From GCA-958296115 sp965222445 (GTDB lineage: Bacteria > Chloroflexota > Dehalococcoidia > Lucifugimonadales > CAJWER01), in NCBI GenBank assembly GCA_965222445.1, contig CBDCTY010000002.1, forward strand, positions 1,364,001-1,428,000: a DNA stretch of 64,000 nt, read 5' to 3'. The notes under the pieces were generated by a model. That model searched no databases and was not told the origin of the DNA. It saw nothing but the letters and a program-made list of their open reading frames with translations. The position numbers and the translations under genes are program-made. Shown piece after piece: positions 42,405 to 49,787 of this stretch; position 1 is the stretch's first letter, and each line of letters begins with the position of its first letter.

Positions 42405-42419
42405 ACATTTCTCCTGAAG

Positions 42420-42755
42420 TTAGTGATAATCTACTACGTCGATGACCGTAACTGCCGTTACCCCATCTAGGCTTACACCTCCATCCTCGCTGCGTGGCAC
42501 TGGGTCATGGTTCGGCTCGAACACCAGCCGAAATGGATGTGCGAGATCAACTGCGAACTGTCCGCTCCGGTCGCCTGTGAGCATGTGACACCGGTCGGGT
42601 GGGGTTCTCGGTACTTTAGATAGGTTGCTGGCATTCCTCAGGACCGCTAGGCGCAAGGTGATCCGGCGGGCCACCTGGCTTCCGTACTGCCTAACGAGAC
42701 TCCTTTCGCTATTGAAAGTCCTCTGGAGCTTTCGAGTCCTGAAACTTATTTCCAC
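42420..42755 (-). CDS. HigB/RelE-type toxin
   Basis: 111 residues from a GTG start: VEISFRTRKLQRTFNSERSL, VRQYGSQVARRITLRLAVLR, then GDRSGQFAVDLAHPFRLVFE. This is the HigB ('plasmid maintenance killer') pattern with R...LRLAVL and PFRL.F. It would act as a ribosome-dependent mRNA interferase. Toxin-first gene order fits HigBA. The start is favoured because a promoter and operator lie directly upstream. Confidence 0.78.
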   Translation of the reverse strand: MEISFRTRKLQRTFNSERSLVRQYGSQVARRITLRLAVLRNASNLSKVPRTPPDRCHMLTGDRSGQFAVDLAHPFRLVFEPNHDPVPRSEDGGVSLDGVTAVTVIDVVDYH

Positions 42756-42777
42756 ACGGCAACTCTCACTAAAACCG

Positions 42778-42823
42778 TTACCTGATAGGTAATGAGAATA
42801 CCGCGGTCTCTTGGGGATGTCAA
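42778..42823 (-). promoter_or_regulatory. HigBA-like promoter with palindromic operator
   Basis: On the reverse strand TTGACA (42818-42823), a 17-base spacer and TATTCT (42795-42800) form a strong promoter. Immediately downstream TTACCTATCAGGTAA (42778-42792) is a palindrome covering the expected transcription start. The toxin GTG is 23 bases further. This is the layout of an autoregulated toxin-antitoxin promoter where the antitoxin HTH binds the palindrome. Confidence 0.75.
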
Positions 42824-43005
42824 TAGCTCTCAGCGCCCTTGTGGGGGTATTGAACCGATATAGTCCCGCCCCGACGCACCACAGCCTGGAACTTGCCTGC
42901 GGAATTGCGAGCTCGGCTCTGAGTCTGGACAACCCGCCTCGGCTAGGAATCTCTGAGCCGGGCGCGTTTGCACCTGCACAAGAGTAACTGAGTAACTTAA
43001 AGAAC

Positions 43006-43035
43006 TTGACAGGCACAGAACGCGCGTGCTATTCT
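43006..43035 (+). promoter_or_regulatory. Strong promoter of an unidentified transcript
   Basis: TTGACA (43006-43011) and TATTCT (43030-43035) are separated by 18 bases on the forward strand. It reads away from the HigBA operon into a region with no recognised gene. A GGGGAG ribosome-like site and a short reading frame follow. Confidence 0.6.
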
Positions 43036-43041
43036 TGTCCT

Positions 43042-43370
43042 CAGTAGGAAGGGGAGAAGATGAGCCCGAGCCCCTCCGCGTCTGCTCTACGTCGGGATGG
43101 GGCGGGCACGGGGCGTGTCCAGAACGCCTTTGAGGTCCAGCTCGGTCACTCGTCCGGATCCGTAACCGTGCGTGCTTTCCCCCTTTCCGGGTGCGGGAAA
43201 CCGTATGGCCGTCGCACACCCCGGGACTGAACGGTAGGTCTCGGGGCCTGCGTAAATGGTGGATAGGGGACGGCGAACTACCGCCGCTTCAGGTACGACC
43301 GGGGCGCGTTCTCGAGGGACTCGTTGACCGTCGCATAGTGATCACACCCGCCTCACGAGAGTGAGGCACG
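43042..43370 (+). ncRNA. Candidate structured RNA downstream of a strong promoter
   Basis: The region has no long open frame but several regular hairpins. CCCCGGGAC (43219-43227) pairs over nine positions with GTCTCGGGG (43238-43246), including one G-U. GCCTCACGAGAGTGAGGC (about 43352-43369) is a perfect 7-bp stem with a GAGA (GNRA) tetraloop. It does not match the conserved cores of RNase P RNA, tmRNA or SRP RNA as I know them. It may be a regulatory RNA; the alternative is a short coding gene. Confidence 0.3.
43060..43230 (+). CDS. Possible 56-codon reading frame behind the strong promoter
   Basis: ATG after GGGGAGAAG opens MSPSPSASALRRDGAGTGRV and ends RRTPRD. There is no recognisable domain, and the composition is Ser/Arg/Gly-rich. 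It is an alternative to the structured RNA reading of the same stretch. Confidence 0.2.
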   Translation: MSPSPSASALRRDGAGTGRVQNAFEVQLGHSSGSVTVRAFPLSGCGKPYGRRTPRD

Positions 43371-43515
43371 TTCGACATTCCGGCTCCGCGTGGCAGCGGA
43401 CCAACCAGCCAGGGCGCGCTCCGGCCCTATCGAAGAAAACGAGAAGACCAGACAACACCACACAGAAGACACCAGACAAGGAGGACCGACAAGACAAGCA
43501 ACAAAACCTAAGGGG

Positions 43516-43761
43516 CCCAGATTCCCCGCCTCCGTCGTTCCCGCGAAGAGCCTGCCCCGAGAAGTCGGGGGCGGGAACCCATCCCCGGTGGAGTGCGTTT
43601 CAATAACCCAGGAGGGAGTCAGCCACGCCATCCGTCCAAATTATACCAAGTCACCGTGATGCCGCCGTATATGTGTGGCCAGGGAGTGGATTCCCGCCTT
43701 CGCGGGAATGACGGCTTTACGGTGCGCTCACAATGAATGGGTATTAGGTGGAGGATTTGGG
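43516..43761. mobile_element. MITE-like element, family B copy 2, split by a nested A element
   Basis: CCCAGATTCCCCGCCT at the left end pairs, with four mismatches, with the complement of AGGTGGAGGATTTGGG at the right. Removing the nested A element and one TTA restores CCGTCCAAATTAGGTGGAGG, as in the intact copies. The B element itself is about 143 bp. No 4-bp duplication is visible around this copy. Confidence 0.75.
43644..43743. mobile_element. MITE-like element, family A copy 6 (nested in B)
   Basis: Ends TACCAAGTCA and TGAATGGGTA, 100 bp, short REP core. TTA on both sides (43641-43643, 43744-43746) is an exact duplication of a TTA present once in the empty family B sequence. This gives direct proof of insertion and of the relative age of the two copies. 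Confidence 0.88.
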
Positions 43762-43824
43762 AAAAGGACCCAGCTCTTGGTCTTGGAGCCGGGCCATAAA
43801 CCCTGTCTTCCCTCTGCGCTCTCC

Positions 43825-43993
43825 GCGCAGGGCAATCGCATTTTGACTGCAATGTTCTTATCCTCCCCGCATAAGGCGGGAATCCGGCCCGCATCTGACA
43901 ATTTCCGTCACCTGAGAGACCGATTTAAGCGGTGAGGCCTCCGTCTTTCCGCTAGAGTGACACGAGGTCGGCCTAAATGCGATTGCCCTGCGC
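43825..43993. repeat. Long inverted repeat upstream of the molybdopterin enzyme gene
   Basis: GCGCAGGGCAATCGCATTT (43825-43843) is repeated as its exact reverse complement at 43975-43993, enclosing 131 bases. The left arm is preceded by CTGCGCTCTCC and the right arm followed by TCTCCGCGC, so the arms share further motifs. It contains no coding frame. It may be a third MITE-like element or a large hairpin. Confidence 0.6.
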
Positions 43994-44082
43994 TCTCCGC
44001 GCCCTCCGCGGTGAAAGTCCCGGTTGAAACCGGGCGATTCTCCCCCTAGAATTGGGCGAACCCAACGCGGAGGACGTGAGGA

Positions 44083-45192
44083 ATGCAACGTTGCAGGTGT
44101 ACTCCGGCTGAGGCTGCCGGGATCACGAGGGATCCCTGGCACACTCAGCCGCATCCACAGCCCGCCACCCTGGTGACCATCGACTCCGAGCCCTTCGTCG
44201 GAGAGACTCCCATCGATGCCATCCAGAGTTGGCTTACGCCCAACTCCCTCTACTACGCCCGAAATCACTACGAGACACCCTCGATCGACGTTTCCGACTG
44301 GGCGCTTACCGTCAACGGTCTTGCCGCCTCGCCTCTGGAGTTCACCTACGCCGAAATACTCGCGATGCCTCGCCGCACGATTCCCGTCACCATGGAGTGC
44401 GCGGGCAACAACCGCGTTGACCTCGACCCGCCCGTGAGCGGCAACAAGTTCCAGGGCGGCGCTGTCAGCACGGCTATCTGGGCGGGTGTCCCGCTGTCCG
44501 AGGTCCTCGACCGCGCCGCGGTGAACGGCTCCGCCGTCGACGTGGTGTTCGAGGGCGCTGACTCCGGCTCCCCTGCGCCCGGCGCGCCACCCAGCCCGTA
44601 CGGCTGCAGCCTTCCGATTGACATGGCACGGCGCCCCGACATGCTCCTGGCCTATGAGATGAACGGCGAGCCGCTCCCCGAAGACCATGGCTTCCCGCTG
44701 AGGCTCGTAGTCCCCGGCTGGTACGGCATGGCGTCAGTCAAGTGGCTCACCAGGATCTCGCTCGTGGACAGGCCCTACGAGGGCTTCTTCCAGAAGGACC
44801 GCTACGTCCTCGACACAGGCGACGGCCCGCCCGAGCCGCTGGCGCACATGCTCGTGAAGTCGCTCTTCAGCAGGCCCCGCCACGGCCAGGTGTTCGAGCG
44901 GTCTCAGCAGGAGGTTGCGGGCCTGGCATGGTCGGGCGGCGGCGAGATCGACTCCGTGGAGATCAGCGAGGACTTCGGCGAGAGCTGGCAGCCCGCCGAG
45001 CTGGGGGGCCTGGCCCATAAGTACACCTGGCGGCAGTGGACCGCCCGGTGGACGCCCGCCAGCGAGGGCCACCACACGCTGATGGTCAGGGCGCAGGACA
45101 TGCTCGGCAACGTCCAGCCGATGGAGAACCGGTGGAACCGGCTGGGCTACGCCGTCAACGCCGTACAGTCGGTCTGCGTCAACGTGATGTAG
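44083..45192 (+). CDS. Sulfite oxidase-like molybdopterin oxidoreductase
   Basis: 369 residues. The Moco domain contains the molybdenum-binding cysteine in VTMECAGNNR. FQGGAVSTAIWAGVPLSEVL and FPLRLVVPGWYGMASVKWLT are typical substrate/cofactor segments. The C-terminal Mo-co dimerisation domain follows (GEIDSVEISEDFGESWQPAE). There is no haem domain and no Tat signal, so it is a cytoplasmic or misannotated-start member. GTGAGGA precedes the ATG. Sulfite or another sulfoxide-type substrate is likely. Confidence 0.9.
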   Translation: MQRCRCTPAEAAGITRDPWHTQPHPQPATLVTIDSEPFVGETPIDAIQSWLTPNSLYYARNHYETPSIDVSDWALTVNGLAASPLEFTYAEILAMPRRTIPVTMECAGNNRVDLDPPVSGNKFQGGAVSTAIWAGVPLSEVLDRAAVNGSAVDVVFEGADSGSPAPGAPPSPYGCSLPIDMARRPDMLLAYEMNGEPLPEDHGFPLRLVVPGWYGMASVKWLTRISLVDRPYEGFFQKDRYVLDTGDGPPEPLAHMLVKSLFSRPRHGQVFERSQQEVAGLAWSGGGEIDSVEISEDFGESWQPAELGGLAHKYTWRQWTARWTPASEGHHTLMVRAQDMLGNVQPMENRWNRLGYAVNAVQSVCVNVM

Positions 45193-45202
45193 CGCCGAAA
45201 CC

Positions 45203-45256
45203 GTCGTTCCCGCGCAGAGCCTGCCCCGTACTTGATACGGGGCGGGAACCCATCCC
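45203..45256. repeat. Long-form REP palindrome
   Basis: TTCCCGCGCAGAGCCTGCCC, then CGTACTTGATACGGGGCGGG, then AACCCATCC. It lies directly after the stop of the molybdopterin enzyme gene, where it could act as a transcript 3' hairpin between two convergent genes. Confidence 0.7.
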
Positions 45257-45301
45257 CGGCCTCTGCTGAGCGATGCCTCACTTCCTGGGGGATCGGGTGA
45301 C

Positions 45302-46336
45302 TTACTCGTTGCCCCACGGGAACGACTCCACGCGCAGGCCCCTGTCGGACGCCGGCAGCGCGACCCTCGCGCCGCCCGCTTGGTGGGACAGGTGCACGGC
45401 AAAGCCGATCTCCGTGGCTCTGCGCGCCTCGTCCAGGTCGCAGGCCGTCGTCCCGCCGTTGTTGACCGCGTCGACCAGGTCGTTCACGGCGGCGGGGCCC
45501 GCGGGCCACTCCTCCTCGTCGGCCGGCAACTCCAGCGCCGTCTGCCCGTCCTCGTCGTCGCGCCAGTACTGCACCGAGCTGAAGTCGCCCCGCGCCAGCA
45601 GGCCGCCCTCCGAACCCGTTACGTGGAACGACAGCCCCGCGCCATCGGGCAGCACATACATGAAGCTTCCGCCCGCAAGCCCCGTCATCGACCGGCCCGG
45701 CGGGTCCATCGGCCGCCTGGAGTCCGGCGGGTCCCCCGACACGTCGATGACCTCGCCGCTGGTCCACACCGGCTCGGCGTCTCCGGCTAGAGCCAGCGCC
45801 ATGTCGAACCAGTGGCACCCGTGGTTGATCAGGTTAGACGAGCCGAACCCCACGACGCTGGTCACCTCGCCTATGGCCCCGTCGGCGAGCAGGTTGCGTG
45901 TTGCCAGCTGCTTACCCGTCCAGCGCCGGTCCAGCAGATATGCCAGGGGCACCCCCTTGGACCTGCAGGCGGCGAAGATCCGGTCGGCGTCTTCCAGGCT
46001 CGGCGCGAGAGGCTTCTCGCAGGCGATGCCGCGAACGCCCGCTGCGACGGCCGCCTCGATCTGGTCCGCATGCATCGTCTGCCGCGTCGTTACGCACACG
46101 ATGTCCGGCCTGGTCTCAGCCAGCATCCTGTCGTAGTCGTCGTACCCGGGAACCTCGCCCCATGTGTCCTTCCAGACGGCGCGGAACTCGTCCCTGGTCT
46201 CCCGCCCCTTGTCGAAAACGGCCACCACGGTCGTCTCGGGCACCCGCGCGAACCCGTTGGCCCAGTTGTGGCCGCGGTTGAGGGTATCCAACATCCTGTG
46301 GCATCCCGCAATCGCAACCCGCAGCTTCGTTGTCAT
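45302..46336 (-). CDS. Gfo/Idh/MocA family oxidoreductase
   Basis: 344 residues from the second Met, which has AGAGGTGTGAC upstream. The NAD site is LRVAIAGCHRMLDTLNRGHN, with a long insertion after the first strand. The catalytic-type lysine is in GIACEKPLAPSLEDADRIF and a histidine pair in NLINHGCHWFDMALA. The substrate is probably a sugar or inositol-like alcohol. It stands divergent from a second member of the family. Confidence 0.85.
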   Translation of the reverse strand: MTTKLRVAIAGCHRMLDTLNRGHNWANGFARVPETTVVAVFDKGRETRDEFRAVWKDTWGEVPGYDDYDRMLAETRPDIVCVTTRQTMHADQIEAAVAAGVRGIACEKPLAPSLEDADRIFAACRSKGVPLAYLLDRRWTGKQLATRNLLADGAIGEVTSVVGFGSSNLINHGCHWFDMALALAGDAEPVWTSGEVIDVSGDPPDSRRPMDPPGRSMTGLAGGSFMYVLPDGAGLSFHVTGSEGGLLARGDFSSVQYWRDDEDGQTALELPADEEEWPAGPAAVNDLVDAVNNGGTTACDLDEARRATEIGFAVHLSHQAGGARVALPASDRGLRVESFPWGNE

Positions 46337-46357
46337 GTCACACCTCTGCATACCTCG

Positions 46358-46384
46358 TCATTCCGGCGAAAGCCGGAATCCAGG
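46358..46384. repeat. Short REP palindrome
   Basis: GTCATTCCGGCGAAAGCCGG followed by AATCCAG, nearly identical to the copy at 14.55 kb. It is placed in the promoter-side spacer between two divergent dehydrogenase genes. Confidence 0.65.
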
Positions 46385-46495
46385 GGAGGGCGGGGCCCAG
46401 CCTAGCCCAGGAGTTGTCCCTGGCGCGGCCCTACGATAACATCCGGCTCTAGGGCGGGCAACAAGGCTCCGGGAGCCCCGCGACAGGAGGCGGTC

Positions 46496-47464
46496 ATGTT
46501 GAAAGCAGCATTCGTAGGCGCAGGCGGGAGGGCGCAGTCGGCCCACTACCCGAACGTCAGCCGGCTTGAAGACGCGAGCATCGAGGCGGTCTCCGAGCTC
46601 GACGAGTCTCGCATGGGCGAGGTCGTCGACAAGTACGGTATCCCGCGGGCCTTCGGTGACTACCGCGAGATGATCGACGCCGTAGACCCGGACGTCGTGT
46701 ACGTGATCATGGGCGAGGAGTACATGGCGCCGATCGCAATCGACTGCATGAACGCCGGCAAGAACGTCTTCATCGAGAAGCCCGCCGGGGCGAGCCCGGA
46801 AGAGTCGCACGCGATTCGCGATGCGGCAGTGGCCAACGGCGTCGTGTGCGCCGTTGGGTTCCAGCGCCGCTTTGCCGACGTGACCAGGGAGGCCATGCGC
46901 CTCGTCGAGGACGCCGGCGGCCCGACCCTGGCTGTGGGCGAGTTCCATAAGGACATGGTCGGCTTGCCGAAGCCGCCGCGTACCACCATCTGGAACGACG
47001 TCTGCCACGCCGTGGACCTGATCAGATACATGGCCGGGAGCGAGGTGTCCGATGCGACCGCCTTCCAGGACACGCGCGGCTCCGACTGGCGCAACGACTT
47101 CACGGCCCTCATGCGGTTCGAGAACGGCACGGCCGGGGTCCTGCTGGCCAACAGGTCGTCGGGCGGGCGGACCCTCAGGGCTGAGCTGCACGGCATCGGC
47201 GTCGGCTGCTACATGCGCATCCCCGAGCGCATCGAGGTCCTCCAGAGCGGCCATGACCCCAAGGACGTCCACGGCGCGACTCTCCAGGGCGCGGATGCCG
47301 ACGACTCCCACGCATACGACGGCACCCTGGAGATGCATAAGCACGTCGCCGAGTCCATCGCAGCGGGCCGCATCCCCATCAACGACATCCGCGACGCCGT
47401 CCACACCTCCGACCTCGTCGCCCGCCTGGAGGGAGGCAGCACGGAACGGGATAGCCGCGGCTAG
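46496..47464 (+). CDS. Gfo/Idh/MocA family oxidoreductase
   Basis: 322 residues starting MLKAAFVGAGGRAQSAHYPN (GxGxxG-type). VFIEKPAGASPEESHAI holds the EKP lysine, and TIWNDVCHAVDLIRYMAG carries the H..D pair. GGAGGCGGTC precedes the ATG. It is only distantly related to the divergent neighbour, so this is a functional cluster, not a recent duplication. Substrate unknown. Confidence 0.87.
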   Translation: MLKAAFVGAGGRAQSAHYPNVSRLEDASIEAVSELDESRMGEVVDKYGIPRAFGDYREMIDAVDPDVVYVIMGEEYMAPIAIDCMNAGKNVFIEKPAGASPEESHAIRDAAVANGVVCAVGFQRRFADVTREAMRLVEDAGGPTLAVGEFHKDMVGLPKPPRTTIWNDVCHAVDLIRYMAGSEVSDATAFQDTRGSDWRNDFTALMRFENGTAGVLLANRSSGGRTLRAELHGIGVGCYMRIPERIEVLQSGHDPKDVHGATLQGADADDSHAYDGTLEMHKHVAESIAAGRIPINDIRDAVHTSDLVARLEGGSTERDSRG

Positions 47465-47476
47465 GAGGTAGACTAC

Positions 47477-48127
47477 ATGAATGATCAAACCCCGGCTGGC
47501 AAAGAGGGGATTATCTACGTGATTGAGAACGAAGCGTTCGCGGCGCAAGTAGTCAAAATTGGAAAAACCACCGATCTAGCTAAGCGGATCAATCAGCTTA
47601 ACACCGCCGTCCCTTTGCCGTTCACCTGTAGCAAGGCATCTCGTGTGGACGATATGGATAAGGTTGAGAAGTTCTTACACGACACATTCTACCCAGCAAA
47701 GAAAGACTGGCGTGGTGAATTCTACGAAGTGGAACCTTGGCGAGTTGGCCAAGTATTGGAGCTTATTGAGATAGAGGATGTCACAGATTCGGCACCATCC
47801 CCGGATACTGACGAACTACGATCCATTGGCCTAACGGTTCAAACCAAGGAAAAGAAGTCCAAGTTCACATTTGAAATGGTTGGCATACCAGTTGGAGAGA
47901 AGCTGCAACTGGTTGGCAGTCCGGAAATCGAATGCGAAGTGGCGGACCAAAAGAGTACGGTTCGATACAACGGACGAGAGTATGCGCTGTCCACCTTGGC
48001 GACGGAACTCAAGGAATCGAAGTGGGGCCTTCAAGGCTCGCTGCATTGGTTTTACGAAGATGAAACATTGCAGCGACGGCGGGAGAGAATTGAGGATGCG
48101 GACATGAACGGGGGCGAGTTGCCCTAA
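47477..48127 (+). CDS. GIY-YIG/T5orf172-domain protein
   Basis: 216 residues. The N-terminal 90 form a T5orf172/MUG113 domain of the GIY-YIG nuclease superfamily: GIIYVIENEAFAAQVVKIGK with the IYV...VKIGKT pattern, then LAKRINQLNTAVPLPF and EKFLHDTFYPAKKDWRGEFY with E and R at expected positions. The C-terminal part (VGIPVGEKLQLVGSPEIECE, ... LHWFYEDETLQRRRERIE) resembles the DNA-modification or DUF4357-like domain often fused to it. Codon use is visibly more AT-rich than all neighbours, a sign of recent transfer. Only 12 bases separate it from the dehydrogenase gene. Confidence 0.75.
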   Translation: MNDQTPAGKEGIIYVIENEAFAAQVVKIGKTTDLAKRINQLNTAVPLPFTCSKASRVDDMDKVEKFLHDTFYPAKKDWRGEFYEVEPWRVGQVLELIEIEDVTDSAPSPDTDELRSIGLTVQTKEKKSKFTFEMVGIPVGEKLQLVGSPEIECEVADQKSTVRYNGREYALSTLATELKESKWGLQGSLHWFYEDETLQRRRERIEDADMNGGELP

Positions 48128-48131
48128 TATT

Positions 48132-48232
48132 ATACCAATTCATTTTGAGCGCGCCGTAAAGCCGTCATTCCCGCGAAGGCGGGAACCCACTCCCTGGCCG
48201 CACATATACGGCGGCATCACGGTGACTTGGTA
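48132..48232. mobile_element. MITE-like element, family A copy 7 (short form)
   Basis: Ends TACCAATTCA and TGACTTGGTA with TTA duplicated exactly at both sides. 101 bp, with the short REP core. It lies four bases after the stop of the AT-rich nuclease-like gene. Confidence 0.85.
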
Positions 48233-48271
48233 TTAGAACTTTGGAATATGTCGGCGACCCCTCACACATCG

Positions 48272-49075
48272 TTACTCCTGGCCGTCACTTCGACGGATGC
48301 CGAGAGGCATCTCAGATGTGATGGACTTCAGCAAGTCGCGGCTGAGGATGCTGGGGCACCAGTTGCGCTCTATGTAGTCGACGACGAGCTCCGTCCCGCG
48401 ATCGTGGCTCACGTAGGGGGCGCGGCTGGGGTTGTACATGGCGTCGGTCAGGTCCCTCACGAGCACGCACCGGATGCCCCACCGCGTCATCTGCTTGATG
48501 GCGAAGGAGCGGTTCAGCACGCACATGTTCGTGTGGACGCCCATCACGACGAGGTTCTCGATGCCCGCGCCCCGCATGAAGCTGTAGACCTCCTCGCCGT
48601 CGTCGGAAACCACGTCGTCCTCCCCGATCTCGATGGCCGGGTGCTGCCGAGTCCAAGGACGGCGCTGTTCGCACCCCCCGTCGTCGCAGCCCCCGTCTGA
48701 GTCGTCGATGGGCAGCGGCGGCGGGATGGGCAGGTCGATGGGGTCGGGCGGCTCCACACCCGGCGTATCGGCGATGCGCCTGCGCTGGGGCGTGTATGCG
48801 TAGGAGTCCATCGTGCCCGACGGGCAGTGGATGATCTGGACGCCGTTCGCCCGGGCCGCCGCGACGACGCCGTTGGCCCGGGCCGCAATGGCGGCCGTAC
48901 GCTTCGCGGCGGACCTGCACCAGTGGTCGTCCCACAGGTCGCACAGGAGCAGGGCCGTCTCGGCCACGGGGAAGAGCTTGGGCACTGTGACCCGGTCCCA
49001 GAAGCCCGTGCTCTTGAGCGTCACGACCTGCGTGCGCAGGTTGAGAAGCAGGTGGGAGCTGCCAGCATCGGTCAT
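48272..49075 (-). CDS. Isochorismatase-family cysteine hydrolase
   Basis: 267 residues with the catalytic set Asp in LLLCDLWDDHWC, Lys in the AAKRTAAIAARANG region and Cys in VMGVHTNMCVLNRSF. An insertion with an Asp/Gly/Cys-rich run (DDSDGGCDDGGCEQRRPW) sits in the middle. Members hydrolyse amides, nicotinamide or carbamoyl compounds. It lies right after a ThuA-like gene in the same direction with near-overlap, as seen in other sugar-amide catabolic clusters. Confidence 0.82.
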   Translation of the reverse strand: MTDAGSSHLLLNLRTQVVTLKSTGFWDRVTVPKLFPVAETALLLCDLWDDHWCRSAAKRTAAIAARANGVVAAARANGVQIIHCPSGTMDSYAYTPQRRRIADTPGVEPPDPIDLPIPPPLPIDDSDGGCDDGGCEQRRPWTRQHPAIEIGEDDVVSDDGEEVYSFMRGAGIENLVVMGVHTNMCVLNRSFAIKQMTRWGIRCVLVRDLTDAMYNPSRAPYVSHDRGTELVVDYIERNWCPSILSRDLLKSITSEMPLGIRRSDGQE

Positions 49076-49077
49076 AG

Positions 49078-49719
49078 TCAGCGCCCCCCCGCGGCCCAGA
49101 GCACGCCGTTGGTCAGCAGGCGCAGGAAGCGGTCGTCCCTGAAGTCGTCCTGGTGCCCCAGGGACGTGTAGAAGACGCGCCCGCCGGCGTTTAGGCGGGT
49201 CCACGCCACCGGCTCGGTCGCCTCGTCGGTCGTCCCAGTGAGCAGCAGGGTTGCGTCGTCCGCGATGGGCGTGTTCCTGTACAGGCTGCCGTGGGACACG
49301 AGCCCCGATACGCCTTCGAGAATTGGATGACCGGCAACCCCCGGCGCCTCGTCCACTCGAACCAGGGGCCCTGCGCCGTAGTGCATGTCGTAGCTCCCTC
49401 CCAGCACCTCCGCATCGAAGCCCGGCCAGTTCTGAAAGGCGTGGCTGGCCGTGCGAACCCCGACTACCGGGCGTCCCGCCGCGCAGTAGCCCCTGAAACG
49501 CTCCAGCTCCCGGCCAGCCGTGTTGAGGCGGCGGGTGAACACCAGCAGTACGTCCGCGTCGTCGATGGGTGCCAGCGAGCGGTCGTCGTCCTCCGACTCG
49601 AAGACAACAGTCGAGCAGTCGACGTCGCCAACCCCACGGAGGTGTTCCTCGAAGATCGCGAGGGACTCCTCGGAGTCGTACTCGAAGGAGCCCGACAGCA
49701 TGCACAGACTGATCGTCAT
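49078..49719 (-). CDS. ThuA-like domain protein
   Basis: 213 residues of the ThuA/GATase1-like fold: MTISLCMLSGSFEYDSEESL, then ADVLLVFTRR, RFRGYCAAGRPVVGVRTASH, GHPILEGV and RVFYTSLGHQDDF. ThuA-type proteins are linked to sugar modification, such as 3-keto sugar metabolism with Gfo/Idh enzymes, two of which are close by. No catalytic cysteine is apparent at the class I position. Confidence 0.8.
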   Translation of the reverse strand: MTISLCMLSGSFEYDSEESLAIFEEHLRGVGDVDCSTVVFESEDDDRSLAPIDDADVLLVFTRRLNTAGRELERFRGYCAAGRPVVGVRTASHAFQNWPGFDAEVLGGSYDMHYGAGPLVRVDEAPGVAGHPILEGVSGLVSHGSLYRNTPIADDATLLLTGTTDEATEPVAWTRLNAGGRVFYTSLGHQDDFRDDRFLRLLTNGVLWAAGGR

Positions 49720-49787
49720 GGATGATCCCCGCGGTACTCCCGGCCGTCAACGTCTCGATGCCCGGTTCGGATATGATGTAGCTTGCG

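Noticed and set aside
43163..43212. Possible group II intron domain V-like hairpin on the reverse strand (CGCACCCGGAAA...GCACGCACGG)
   Set aside because: The stem does not close with the conserved lower helix, and no reverse transcriptase gene or intron ends are present.
43042..43440. tmRNA, RNase P RNA or SRP RNA
   Set aside because: None of the conserved cores I know (tRNA-like ends with CCA, GAGGAAAGTCC-type P RNA start, SRP GGAAGGAAGCA loop) are present. It is kept only as an unassigned RNA candidate.
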